Shown here in pieces: positions 9,640-19,302 of a stretch of 64,000 nt of DNA. The position numbers and the translations under genes are program-made. Below the pieces are notes generated by a model. It had not been told where the DNA came from. It did not search any database and saw only the letters and a list, made by a program, of their open reading frames with translations. Each line of letters opens with the position of its first letter. Positions within the stretch are counted from its first letter, which is position 1. The DNA is from Adiantum capillus-veneris (taxonomy: Eukaryota > Streptophyta > Polypodiopsida > Polypodiales > Pteridaceae): positions 77,490,872 to 77,554,871 of the forward strand of contig CM043953.1 of assembly GCA_014529385.2 (NCBI GenBank), given 5' to 3'.

Positions 9640-10446
9640 TCACCCCTCCTCCGCTGGAGCCCCAGGCTCGGAGGATGGCTCTGAATATGTGCGCTGTGCC
9701 GCTGGCTGTGGCTGCGGCCCAGCCTTGGCAGGCTGGGGCTGAGGCTGAGGTGCAGGTCGTGGCCTCCTCCGTGGACAGGCCTTCGCTAGGTGGCCCATCT
9801 GTCTCCCGAACTCCACACTCTGTCTAAACCAACCTCCACTCACTCGAGGCAGAAGGATGACCTTCGGGAGCGTGTGGGTATCTCTGACCAAAACTCGAAC
9901 TGAAGGGATGCCAGCCGCCTTGGCACCTACTGATGCTGTCGTACGAGGTGTCTCCAGGACAGTCTCGATGGCGGAGCCAATCCTGGAGAGAAGTGGAAGG
10001 TACTCCCTCTGTAAACCCAGAAAGCAAACTGAGATGGGGATGTCTGCCTCCTCTACGAGCACATCCGAAGTCGGGTCAAAACCATGTCTCCACTGTCGAA
10101 AGTGGGCGCGTGATGCTCGGATGGCCAGTGGACTCATAGCTATGACCTTGGAGGCCATCTCGGAAGTCTCAAACTCGATCTGGTAGTACCCCTGTCCAAG
10201 AATCTGGACATCCAAGATCTTGCCCACCTCTGCGAGAAGGCGGGCCTGGAGAAGGTCTCGCAGCTCTCCTCTGCTAGGACGGGTGCTGAGAACCTTGCAG
10301 ATGACTGAAGTCGCCTGCAAGCGCTCTACCTCTGCAGCAAGGCTCGCTTGCTCTGTCGGCGAAAGAGCAAGTCGAATGGTGGGCTCAGCGGGGTCGGGCG
10401 AGGGGGCTTCAGGCGAGTCCCTCTGTGGCGGAGCTGGAGCCTCCAT
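9640..10446 (-). CDS. LINE-A1 ORF1, DUF4283-like with damaged zinc knuckle
   Basis: A 268-residue minus-strand segment. Residues 20-150 (LALSPTEQASLAAEVERLQ, then DLLQARLLAEVG, GYYQIEFET, RASRAHFRQWRHGFDP) resemble the DUF4283 RNA-binding-like domain that precedes a zinc knuckle in plant L1 ORF1 proteins. In LINE-A2 a complete CFICRKMGHLAKAC knuckle follows. Here nine codons, including the first two cysteines, are missing in frame, leaving only GHLAKAC. A Pro/Gln-rich tail and a TGA at 9640-9642 close the segment, and the same frame stays open beyond that stop. ORF1 proteins bind LINE RNA into the particle. Confidence 0.85.
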   Translation of the reverse strand: MEAPAPPQRDSPEAPSPDPAEPTIRLALSPTEQASLAAEVERLQATSVICKVLSTRPSRGELRDLLQARLLAEVGKILDVQILGQGYYQIEFETSEMASKVIAMSPLAIRASRAHFRQWRHGFDPTSDVLVEEADIPISVCFLGLQREYLPLLSRIGSAIETVLETPRTTASVGAKAAGIPSVRVLVRDTHTLPKVILLPRVSGGWFRQSVEFGRQMGHLAKACPRRRPRPAPQPQPQPAKAGPQPQPAAQRTYSEPSSEPGAPAEEG

Positions 10447-10489
10447 TTGTGTCTACTGCTAAGTCGAAGAAGCGGACGGTGAAGGAAGT

Positions 10490-10747
10490 CTACAAAGAGT
10501 ACGCCGAGCACTCGTCCGAAGAAGAAATGCTGCAGAGCCAGGTGTAGAAGACCTTCGGGAACAGTGAGGACGACGGGGGCGGGGGGGGGGGGGGGACGGA
10601 GAGAGCGGCGAGCGAGAGACAAGAGGCTGCGGGGTGGGGGAGAAGCGGCCAGGGAGGGGGGGAGGGCAGCGGACGGGCTGGAGGGAAGGGGGGAAGGCAG
10701 CGGACGGGCGGGGGCACGGGGCGAGGGCGGCTGGTAGTAGCGCACAA

Positions 10748-10785
<38 letters not shown>

Positions 10786-10958
10786 GGGCTAGGCTGCGCG
10801 AGGGTGAGGGAGGCAGCGTGAGGGCGAGGGCGGGGCAGTGCGGGGTGGCAGGAGGCAGCGCGAAGGGGAGGGGGGGCAGTGCGGGGGCTGGAGGGCGAGG
10901 GGGGGGGGGGAGCGGGCAGTAGTAGCAAGCTTCCTCTAATACTTTTGTGTATTCAACA
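10490..10958 (-). repeat. LINE-A1 5' leader with long poly(dG) tract
   Basis: Upstream of ORF1 (higher coordinates) the plus strand is extremely G-rich. It includes 44 consecutive G at 10750-10793 and shorter runs at about 10570-10595 and 10900-10911. Open frames here translate to proline-rich nonsense and are not credited as genes. The LINE-A2 leader (20098-20408) has the equivalent C-rich tract on its sense strand, so the tract is a family feature. Confidence 0.8.
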
Positions 10959-10973
10959 GTTGAGCACGTTTCT
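10959..10973. repeat. Target site duplication of LINE-A1, right copy
   Basis: An exact copy of the 15-bp sequence at 4090-4104. It marks the 5' end of LINE-A1 and the point where element A1 resumes. Confidence 0.93.
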
Positions 10974-11586
10974 CTCATGGATGAGCATGAATGTATGCGG
11001 ATTGTTCATGAAAAGTTGAAAAGTCTGTATGTCAAGAAGTCACATTCCATGTTTCTTCCTTGGCATGACACAGTTTCTGAACGAGCATATGATTGTATGA
11101 GCACCAAGCATGGGCATTTCCATTGTGATTTGCCACAGTTGATTGATGTCGATCAAAAAGGAAAGATTCGATCTCATTGTTTGATGTGTTTGATGAACGG
11201 GTTGTCACTCCATCTATTTGTTCATCTATATTGCACAGTCTTTAGAGAAGACGAGATTTTTTTCCTTCACTTTACATGGAATGGGTATGTTCGTGGTTTT
11301 GTGTTGGAGATGGTTTCAGGAATTTTCAGCCATGGAGATTCTTGAAGACGAAAGAAGCAGGACTCTAGACGAAGTTGAAGCATCGAAGGAGCCACAAAAG
11401 ACTTTGTCGCTTTCGGCGCGGCCCAAAGAAGCAAGCGTTGCAGACCTTTATGAAGTTCAAGTACCGCACGACCCACACATCAGAGTGGGCCGGCAAAGAG
11501 TCCCTTCCAGGATTCCGGATACTGTTGGCGATCTCCCTCGACGCCATACAGTTCGGTACCAATACCTCACTTTGAAAAGGAGGGGA
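10974..11586 (+). pseudogene. 3' internal region and polypurine tract of element A1
   Basis: Element A1 resumes here. Open stretches at 10974-11345 (HECMRIVHEKLK and onward) and about 11330-11580 (RFRRGPKKQALQTFMKFKY) have counterparts in element A2 at about 16240-16470 and 16630-16880. No RT, RNase H or integrase motif is visible in any frame. The stretch ends in an AAAAGGAGGGGA polypurine tract at 11575-11586, immediately before the LTR that begins TGTCACGTGAC. Between the protease and this tract, with the LINE removed, there is only about 1.1 kb, too little for a pol gene. Confidence 0.65.
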
Positions 11587-11934
11587 TGTCACGTGACACA
11601 TCCCAACCCTATGTGATTGTGGACAAGCTATACCACAGCAGGGTTCAGTCAGTTTAGTTAAGTCTAGATTAGCAGTGATCTGGCACTTTTGTGAGTCTAT
11701 TCGTAGACCGTGCATGCCCAGTCACTTAGCATAGATGCATATCCTCCGGTTGCACATAGCATGATCATCGGAATTCCCATCAGAATCCATTAGCATCAGT
11801 TAGGGGAATTTTCGAGTGCATTTAGCCTATTTTCCTATTTATTGGTTATTTTCACTTATTATTTTTAAGCGACTTTCCAACAAAAGTAGGTAGGGCAATT
11901 TTGCTAAGTTAATATATAAGCAAACCCAAGTTAG

Positions 11935-13225
11935 TGTTGCTAATTGGACTATTTTCTTATTTTTAATGATTAATCTTTTTTTTAAAGGATATTTTATTGT
12001 GTGCACTAAGAACTGTTAAAAGATTGTAGCTACAGGAACTGCCATCAAGAACGGACAACTCTGATGTGTCATTTGATGGGTGACGGTAAACATCGCGAAG
12101 GAGTTTCCGTAAGTTCGGTGGAAAGGGCCGGGTTACGAGTGCCCCTGATGCGTCACATGATGGGTGATGGGTGCATCAGAAAGGGGGCATTCCGTAGGCT
12201 AAGGAGGAAATCCGAACTGAGTAAGAAAATACGCGTAAGAACGCAAGCACAAGAATAAAGATGGGTTCAATGAAGCTTTTTACGAAAAGCAGGAACATTC
12301 GCGGGAGGGCAGATGCTTTCCCGCGAGGAGTCTGTGTCTGCATTGCATCTGTGCCGTGCCCTGCACCCGGGGACGCGTGGAATGTGTTCGTGTAGCATTA
12401 TTTTCACTAATTGAGTGAGTTTTTAAAGTTTGAACAGGTTCACACTTTATTTTATTAAGTGGCCGGTCACTTTTAAGTGACCAGCCCTTTATTAATAAAA
12501 TAAAGCAAGTCCTTCTAAAAAGCCAGCGCTAATAGGCTACGAGGGCTGAAAATCAGCGATCTCTCTCTCTCCTCTCTCTAGAAAGCGCCAGAATGAGCGA
12601 TTCTTCTCTCTCCTCTCTCTAGGAGCGCCAGGTTCTACTTTTTCGGCCCCTATTCCTGCCGGGTGCAAGGGCCCAGTTTTCACATGGGCGGAAGCAGCAG
12701 AAAGTGCTAGCGCTGGGATTCTGGAGTAGAGGCTGGCGACGGAAATTGCAAGTGTTCATGTGACGACTGAGTACGGAGGTCGATTCTCCGAGCAAGGAGC
12801 GACAGGTATAAGGTGTTGATACACATTGAGAAATTGTTGCTTTGTGTGGTTTGTTTTGCAGGAATCTCTCGTCTTACGGGAAGGCCTCTCACGGGAAGTA
12901 CGGCTTTACGCCTAAGTCCCTTACGAGAAAGTACGGCTTCGTGCCTAAGTCCCTTATGGGAAGGAACGGCCTTGTGTCCAAGCCCTTTACGGGAAAGCAC
13001 GACCTTCGGGTCTAAGATTACAGAACGGAGGGGTTTCCTCGGGTTCTCGTGCTTGTATAAGAATTCTCCCTGAATAAAGAATACTCTTAACGGGGGGGGG
13101 GGGGGGGGGGACCAACCCATCTTCTGGTCCCCAATACTGTGTCGATCTTCTCCCTTCTCTCCCTTTTGCAAAGTATTTTATTTTTCAGATTTCTAAGTGC
13201 TCGTGTACGCTCCCGTTTTGTGATA
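11935..13225 (+). mobile_element. Solo-LTR-like insertion in the A1 3' LTR
   Basis: This 1291-bp block is absent from the 5' LTR (compare 186-190). It starts TGTTGCTAATTGG and ends GTGATA, with GTTAG on both sides (11930-11934 and 13226-13230) where the 5' LTR has one copy. A 5-bp target duplication and a TG start fit a solo LTR left by recombination, although the end is TA rather than CA. It has no coding capacity. It contains AATAAA-type signals, a tandem array at 12876-13015 and a run of 19 G at 13092-13110. Confidence 0.75.
12876..13015 (+). repeat. Four degenerate tandem units of about 33 bp
   Basis: Units share the pattern TTACGGGAA-GTACGGCTT-GCCTAAGTCCC, with the third and fourth more diverged (AAGGAACGGCCTTG, AAGCACGACCTTC). 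The array lies inside the solo-LTR-like insertion. Confidence 0.75.
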
Positions 13226-14169
13226 GTTAGCACTTTCTGGCAGAAGAGGCAGCAGGAGCTTCCCGCTCAACAGGCAACTTCTCTGCAGTACCCCCCTCAG
13301 CATCAGATCCATCGCCACCATCTCCCCTCATCTGGCGTTTTTCCCTCTTGCAGTCTCATCGCCCACAACCTCCAATCTCTGGCGCTTGTGTTCCTCTGTA
13401 GATCAGCCCCCAACTGCTAGCATTCTTGATATCCACAACCAGCGTTTTGGCAAGGAGAACAACAGCCCTAGCGTTAGTGAATCTCGGCCCATGGCAGCGT
13501 TTTTGGCAGCAGATATTCAGCCCATTAAGATGCAGATCTTGACCTAGAGCCTCAGCGTTTTTACATCAATTCTCAGCAGGTACATCAGCCATTAAAAACG
13601 CAACCAAAGAGGTACAGTAACTCAGCGTTTTTCCCCTTAGCATGACCCCCGATCAAGACATTCATTTTCAGCCATAAAACAGCAGTACCACAGTCATTTT
13701 CAGCCCTAAAACAATCCAAGAAATTCAGCATAAGGAAGATCACAGATTTCAGCCTCAGTCGCCGTCGCCATCACCGTCGTTGTCATCGGCATAGTCCAAC
13801 TTGCATCAGTCCATTGCATTCGCATTGTACACATTTGTGCAATCAAAGTAGAACACTCTCGCTGATGAGAGTGGGGCCTTCGGAGGAGGGTTGTACAACC
13901 TCTCGGGTGTCGTATCTCTTCTCTCTCCTTCTCTCAGTCTCATTCACTTGCACGCACAATATCCACTCACTTTGTTCGTGATCACAGCACTCCATAAGAC
14001 GGAAAGCTCTCTCTTTCCCTAAGAACTAAAAGGAACCTTGAGCAATAAAGATCACTAATCTTGAGAAAATACAACATTCATTCTGCTGCACCTAACATTT
14101 CGACACCAAGAGGATTGTTCTCCGATCCTCCCCCATCCCCATCTACACGACGGATTGCACCAAATCCTA

Positions 14170-15157
14170 TGGAGGCTTTGGTCAAGATGATGATGGAGAT
14201 GATGCTACAACAAGAGACTCAAAGTGCCGCCATGGATCGAGATCGAGAAGAAAGAAGGGCAGCTATGGAGCTTGAGCGTGAGCAAGCACGCGAAGCTCAA
14301 CGCATAGCGACCGAAGAGAAGCGCGTGGCTATGGAGTTAGAGCGAGAGGCGCAGAGAGACCAATGCATTAAGGAGTTGGTCCTACAGGTACTCTCCTCAA
14401 AGTCCGAGCCACTCAAGGAGGTTTGTGTCATCAGGTAGCACAGGTAGAGGCGAAGATTCCAACAATCCAATCACTGAGAAGTTGGCGTTTAGTAAGTATG
14501 ATGGTAAGATGGATGCTTCTTTGTTTCATTCTTGGTTGCATCAATTTAATGCTTAACTTTGCGACTGTCAAGAAAACAAGTAACAGTAAAGTTTTGACTG
14601 TTTCCGTGTACCTAGCGGGCGATGCCATTAATTGGTATCAAGCTTGGCAAGAGTCACAAATGACTGAGCATCTTGAGCATGCCGAGGAAGACGTACCCCT
14701 CTGTTTCAGTTGGGTTGACTTCCAAGACAAGTTGAAGGCTTGCTTCATGCCACCATAGTACCTTGATCGGTTATAAGAAGATTGGCGTGGTCTTAAACAA
14801 AATGGATTCCCTGTTATGTCTTTTTCTAACCGTATTTTGTAGATTGGCGTTCAATTGCGTAAGTCGGATGAGGATCGCAAGGAGGCTTTCCTCTTTGGGT
14901 TAGACGAGTACATCAAGTTTGATGTACAAGTTTTCAGTCCTAAGGACTATAATGACGCCGTCAGAATCGCCTTAGCACAAGAAATGAAGCACAACAAAGG
15001 CAAACCGAAGAAAAACAAGTCGAGTACTTAGCAAGACCAACCGAATGATAAGCACGGTAATGACGATAATTCTTCTTCTCAATCTTCTTCTACACCTAGA
15101 GCAAAGAAGTCTCACAATGATGATAAAGGAAAGACTAAAACTCAAGACACCCCTAAG
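14170..15157 (+). pseudogene. Gag, element A2
   Basis: The start region reads NPMEALVK followed by a Met/Glu/Arg-rich helix (about 14190-14390), then a gag core in shifted frames: YDGKMDASLFHSWLHQFNA, YLAGDAINWYQAWQE, SFSWVDFQDKLKACFMPP (about 14500-14757) and EAFLFGLDEYI (about 14883). Stops (TAG at 14756 and at 15029) and frameshifts break it. The order matches A1 gag. It would have formed the capsid shell. Confidence 0.8.
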
Positions 15158-15583
15158 TTGACGCCTGATGAAAAATATGCTCAAGGAATTTCAGGAGGTT
15201 GGTTAACTCTTGAAGAACAAGCCGAATATGCACGAGACAAAAGATGTTTTGAGTGTCACACTAAAGGTCACATGAAACGAGATTGTCCTAAGAAAGAAGA
15301 CCCTAAAGAACTCACAAAAGAACCCACAGAATCCACATCATTTGTGAATGCACTTAGTGAGCACACTAATGCGTCTGAAGTTTCTCATGATCATGTAGAT
15401 GAGTCTCTCATGCTATGTTATGGTCATGTGAATAGTACACACATTGTGATCTTGTTTGATTCGGGTAGTATGCATGATGTGAATAGTGACTCTCTTGTGA
15501 AGAGCGTACGTTTAGAAGCTCTCCCCATAGATCCCATTGTGATCTCTGGATTTGCTCTTAGCATGCACTCTTCTCACGCATGA
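15158..15583 (+). CDS. Gag zinc knuckle and protease start, element A2
   Basis: A 141-residue open stretch. CFECHTKGHMKRDC near residue 30 is a complete CX2CX4HX4C knuckle. LFDSGSMHDV about residues 104-113 is the aspartic protease active-site block with an intact D-S-G, unlike D-P-G in A1. The frame breaks shortly after. Downstream sequence in another frame (VSPLTGCDLIFGIKLFK, about 15635-15690) continues the protease fold up to the CT microsatellite. Confidence 0.8.
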   Translation: MTPDEKYAQGISGGWLTLEEQAEYARDKRCFECHTKGHMKRDCPKKEDPKELTKEPTESTSFVNALSEHTNASEVSHDHVDESLMLCYGHVNSTHIVILFDSGSMHDVNSDSLVKSVRLEALPIDPIVISGFALSMHSSHA

Positions 15584-15716
15584 ATGTCCTGATGTGACAG
15601 TCTTAGTTCAAAATGTCGATTTTCATTGTCGTTTTGTGGTTTCTCCTCTCACAGGATGTGATTTGATTTTTGGCATTAAGTTGTTTAAGGTTATAATCCA
15701 CGCATTGGTTGGAAAG

Positions 15717-15720
<4 letters not shown>

Positions 15721-15759
<39 letters not shown>
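15721..15759 (+). repeat. (CT)n microsatellite inside protease tail of A2
   Basis: About 39 bases of CT repeat read as Ser-Leu repeats in the local open frame. At the matching place A1 has unique sequence (about 3500-3530). The repeat therefore expanded within the element. Confidence 0.9.
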
Positions 15760-15762
<3 letters not shown>

Positions 15763-16894
15763 TGAAGGAGCACCTCCCGTGGTCCTTCGCTGTGACAAGA
15801 GCATTCCATCTTTGCCATTAGTCTCTTACTCTCATGATTCCCAAGAGGTCAAAACTCGTAGTATGATTGTTTCTCTCAATACACAGTCCCACAGTCTAGA
15901 AAAGCATGAGTCATTGTATGAAAAGAATTCTCTTGCTGTTTTTTCTTCTCCGAAGCACGACATGCATTTTTTGCATGATAGAGATGTGATTGTTCGCAAG
16001 GAGCAATTTTAGGGTTTGGATGATGATGTTTCTAGAAAAGCTAACCTCATTGCAGATACGATCAGTCACACATGATCGATCTTGGCTCTCGAGTCGAGGT
16101 CCAAGGAACCCACTCAAGAAGTATTGTGTGTTCGCACGCATTGTTCGAGTTTCTCAATCATGACTATCTCTTGTATTTTTGTCACCGTCTTTATGTGTTT
16201 CCTTTTCACAGGCATGCCGTATTGCACGATGCACATGATTCACTCACGGATGAGCACGGATGTATGCGGATCATTCGAGAAAAGATAAAGATTTTGCATT
16301 CGAGGAACTTGCATTGCCTCACGATTGTCTGTTTTGTCAGTCGCTTTTGCATGTTCATTCTTTGGCATGACACATGCAGAGAAAAAGTACGAGCACAATT
16401 GTCCATCAAGCATTGGCAATTCCGTTGTGACTTGCCACAATTGATAGGTTTAGGTCGAAAGGTGAAGTGTTGATCTCAATTTTGACATGTGTTTGGTGAA
16501 CGGTTTGGCACTCCGTCACTTTGTTCATCTACATTGCATGCACACTTATTTAGGGAGAATAAATTTTTTCCAGTCACTCTACATGGAACAAATATGTTTA
16601 TGGTTTTGATTTTGAAGTGGTTTAGGAATTTTCCGTAGCGGAGATTCTTGAAGAAAATGGACCCACGACCACAGACGAAGTTGGAGCATTGGAGCCACAA
16701 CAGTTCATTCTGTGTTGCTTTCGGTGCGGCCCGAAGAAGCAAGCATTGCAAACCTTTATGAAGTTCAAGTATTGATCGATCCATGCAGCAGAGTGGGCCG
16801 GTGAAGAGCACTTCGTAGGATCCCAGGAGCTGTTGGCGGACTTCACGAACGCCATACAGCTCGATACTAGTATCTCACCTTGAAAAGGGGGGGA
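15760..16894 (+). pseudogene. Downstream region of element A2
   Basis: Matches the A1 His/Asp-rich region and its continuation in pieces. Shared blocks include LESRSKEPTQEVLCVR (about 16085-16135), the DEHGCMRIIREKIK block (about 16250-16290), and GPKKQALQTFMKFKY near 16730-16775. Frames are broken many times. No pol motif is seen. The region ends at the polypurine tract GAAAAGGGGGGGA before 16895. Confidence 0.55.
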
Positions 16895-18010
16895 TGTCAC
16901 GTGCACATTTAACCCTATGTGTACGTGGACAAGCTGTTCCTACTTCTAGGGTTTAGGTAGCCTAGGAAGTGTTCTGGCAACCTTGTGAGCGTGTGTGCAA
17001 GACGTGCATGTCCAGGCACTTAGAGTAGATGTATCCCTCTGATTGCACAACCCAGGACGATTAGCATCGGTAGCCAGTACCAAGCATGAGCATTCCCCAT
17101 TGCATGAACCTAGTTTTGTGCGGGTGGGAACCACCTCTTATAGGCCACTTAAATTATAAAGTGACTTATTAATTATCCAGAATCGTGGAGGCTAAATTGA
17201 CCTTGCTCGACCCAGGAATTGACAGCTATATAGGAAGGCCCTGGGCGCTAGAGAGAAGCAGAAGACAGGAAGGGAGCGCAGGCATCAGGCGCACAGGCCT
17301 CCCAACGTTTTTTCAAGCAGTTCAGCCCAATGTTTTCAGCATAAGGAAATCAGCGTTTTCAGCCCACAGCCCTCAGCATTTTCAGCTTCCAACCTTAGCC
17401 TCGCGAGAACCCGCAACAACCATTGCAGATCCTCGCCGGTTGTCCCATCTACACCCAGATCAGCCTAGCGTTTTCAGCTTCAGCAAAATTCAGCCAGCGT
17501 TTTGCAGTTCAGCCCAAACCAGCCAGCGTTTTTGCATTTCAGCCCTTGCACGACTCGATCGGAGTCGGCGGTTGCTCATCAGCCCCGTAGTACCGCCACA
17601 GTTGCAGATCCATAGCAAAGCATCTAGCGTTTTCAATGTTCAGCCTTGACGCCGTCGTCGTCGACATCGCCATCGTCATCATCGTTGTCGACATCGCCAT
17701 CGTCGACATAGTCGTCCTCAAGTACCACAACATCTAGAAGCGTTGTACCAGACTTTGTGCAATCTAAAGCAAATACCTCTCTAGCAATAGGAGGGAGGGG
17801 GGGGGGTTTTCGGACCCCATCTGGTGTCGTCTCTTTTCTCTCTCTCTAGCACTCTCTCACAGTTTGCATGCCACTCGTGTTTTGGTCATTGCACATTCTC
17901 TCATTAAGTCAAGGAAGGCTCTCCCTTTCCGCCAGTAAAAGGAACCCTGAGCATCCACTGATCACTCATCTTGAGCCATACACCATCATTCACTTCCGCT
18001 GCACATTACA
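16895..18010 (+). repeat. 3' LTR of element A2
   Basis: Starts TGTCACGTGCACATT and ends GCACATTACA, about 1116 bp. It shares with the A1 LTR the TGTCACGTG start, the GACAAGCT and CACTTAG blocks, many AGCGTTTTCAGC motifs (17300-17640), and the end GCTGCACNTNACA, but differs in most other positions. Its 5' partner is not in the window. Confidence 0.8.
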
Positions 18011-18310
18011 AAGTCTCTTGAAACCTATCAAAGGTAAGGTGCCAGTCGACAGGGAGCCTGGCGAGCAACCTAAAGTAGAAGAGAGCGAGGAGATACTCGT
18101 TCTTGAACAGATACCGGCGCACATGGAAAGTGAAAGGTAAAGTGATATGGCGGTTCTTGGTGAAATTCAAGAACTATCCGGCATTGGATGCAAAGTGGAT
18201 GGAGGAGGAGGACCTGGCAGATACTCCTCAGATACTCGAACTTTACCTTGAGGCTTTTGGTCTAGCTGTGTCTATTTCGAGAGATCCCGTAGATCAGCAG
18301 GGTTGAATCT
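18011..18310 (+). pseudogene. Chromodomain remnant of a Ty3-type integrase
   Basis: Two overlapping frames give KVPVDREPGEQPKVEESEEI then VIWRFLVKFKNYPALDAKW and MEEEDLADTPQILELYL. The last two blocks are the aromatic cage and C-terminal helix of a chromodomain, as found at the end of chromovirus integrases. A frameshift lies near 18138. The relic begins immediately after the A2 LTR, so A2 probably inserted into this older element. A purine-rich stretch at about 18326-18340 could be its polypurine tract. Confidence 0.75.
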
Positions 18311-19302
18311 GGTGCAGTGGGACTGCACAAGAGGGGAGTTACTCCGCTCCTTTGTCACAGATTACCCAGATGGAATAAAGTCACTGATTTTCCGTTGGAT
18401 TTCAGGGATACTAATGTGCTGACAGTATTCTGCTTTATGACTTTATGAATGAAAAACTTTGAAATGGGAACTCCCGGAAAATGAATATGATTTATGTCTA
18501 CTCTCTCATATGATTTTGTTTGAGTGCAGGATTGAAAGGCGAAATGATTGCAGCATTTCGTTGGGTCTTCAGTGGCCTGATACGTCAGCAGTTTGTGACA
18601 CATTCAACCCATGAAATTTGGGGGTTTTCATGTATTAGTGCAACTTTGCTCAGTGGAGCCCAATTTATTGACATTGGTGCACATCTAGACGCGTAAGATT
18701 TGGGTTTTTGCAAAATTTTGCTGAAGTTGCCAATTTTATCCTCTCGAGATCATATATTAATGCGATTCCAGCAGGTTGGTCAGTGAAACTTTGGGGCTTC
18801 TGCTGAAATTTATGGATTTTGGCAAAATTGATGCGTGAAATGCACTTTAGGGACATTGCTAGAGTAACCTTTGTGTTGCAAGCAGTGGGATTATCTCCCA
18901 CTTCTGAGTTTTTTGAAACATTGTAGAGAATCTTTGGTGATCTACGTATCAGAAGGTGCTTTGGTCGCATATGTGTGCAATACCCATGCTGGGCAGTTCC
19001 ATTGAGTTGATGTATTGCTGAATATTCATGTTGCAGCAGTTTTGGAGATCATTTGCAGATCTGGTATTGTCGCAGATGTATTTTTGGTGCTACTGTTGAA
19101 GTGGGAGTTACCTGGCAATGGTGTATGCATGAAATATATACTGAAATTTCAATTTTGTTGCTGAAAATCATCCTTTTCTATTGTTGTACATATATTTGGG
19201 CACAGCGACACTAAATCTTGCTCTTCTTTGCTGATATTTTGGGCTGAGTTTGGCTGAATACTTAGCTTACTGTTTGCTATTAAAAATTGCATCATTTCTT
19301 TG
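18311..19302. other. Unassigned AT-rich sequence
   Basis: No convincing coding frame. Its position between the chromodomain relic and the Copia gag suggests LTR or leader sequence of one or both, but I found no matching LTR partner in the window. A stretch near 18870-18905 (GTTGCAAGCAGTGGGATTATC) is not a clear primer binding site. Confidence 0.4.

Larger units (their letters stand above)
4105..10958 (-). mobile_element. LINE-A1, near full-length L1-type retrotransposon
   Basis: A 6.85-kb LINE lies in minus orientation inside element A1. On the plus strand a T run at 4102-4113 is its poly(A) tail, and a perfect 15-bp target duplication brackets it. Reading right to left it has a G/C-homopolymer-rich 5' leader, ORF1 (DUF4283-like plus zinc knuckle remnant), a proline-rich continuation, then ORF2 with APE-type endonuclease, reverse transcriptase and a C-terminal zinc-binding domain. 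ORF2 is broken by several frameshifts, so this copy is not autonomous now. A related copy, LINE-A2, is at 20098-29275, and small ORF1 relics lie at 36815-37745. Confidence 0.93.
11587..14097 (+). repeat. 3' LTR of element A1, split by an insertion
   Basis: Begins TGTCACGTGAC after the polypurine tract and ends CCTAACA at 14097. Removing 11935-13225 and one 5-bp duplicate leaves about 1215 bp, equal to the reconstructed 5' LTR length (1059 visible plus 155 outside). Immediately after 14097 comes gag sequence of element A2, without a leader or primer binding site. A1 therefore seems to have inserted into A2. Confidence 0.9.
14098..16894 (+). mobile_element. Element A2 internal region (gag-protease LTR element, 5' end missing)
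   Basis: Homologous along its whole length to the interior of A1, minus the LINE. It runs from the gag start, through a zinc knuckle and protease, then a downstream region ending in GAAAAGGGGGGGA before the LTR at 16895. Its own 5' LTR, primer binding site and leader are not in the window, presumably lying left of element A1. Like A1 it lacks reverse transcriptase, RNase H and integrase. Sequence and LTR differences show it is a different subfamily, so the reduced layout is shared rather than a single accident. Confidence 0.75.

Noticed and set aside
10326-10978. Long proline-rich minus-strand open frames
   Set aside because: They are translations of G-homopolymer sequence in the LINE-A1 leader, out of frame with ORF1 and lacking any conserved block.
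12876-13015. CRISPR-like regularly spaced repeats
   Set aside because: Units are contiguous and degenerate with no unique spacers, inside an LTR of a eukaryotic element.
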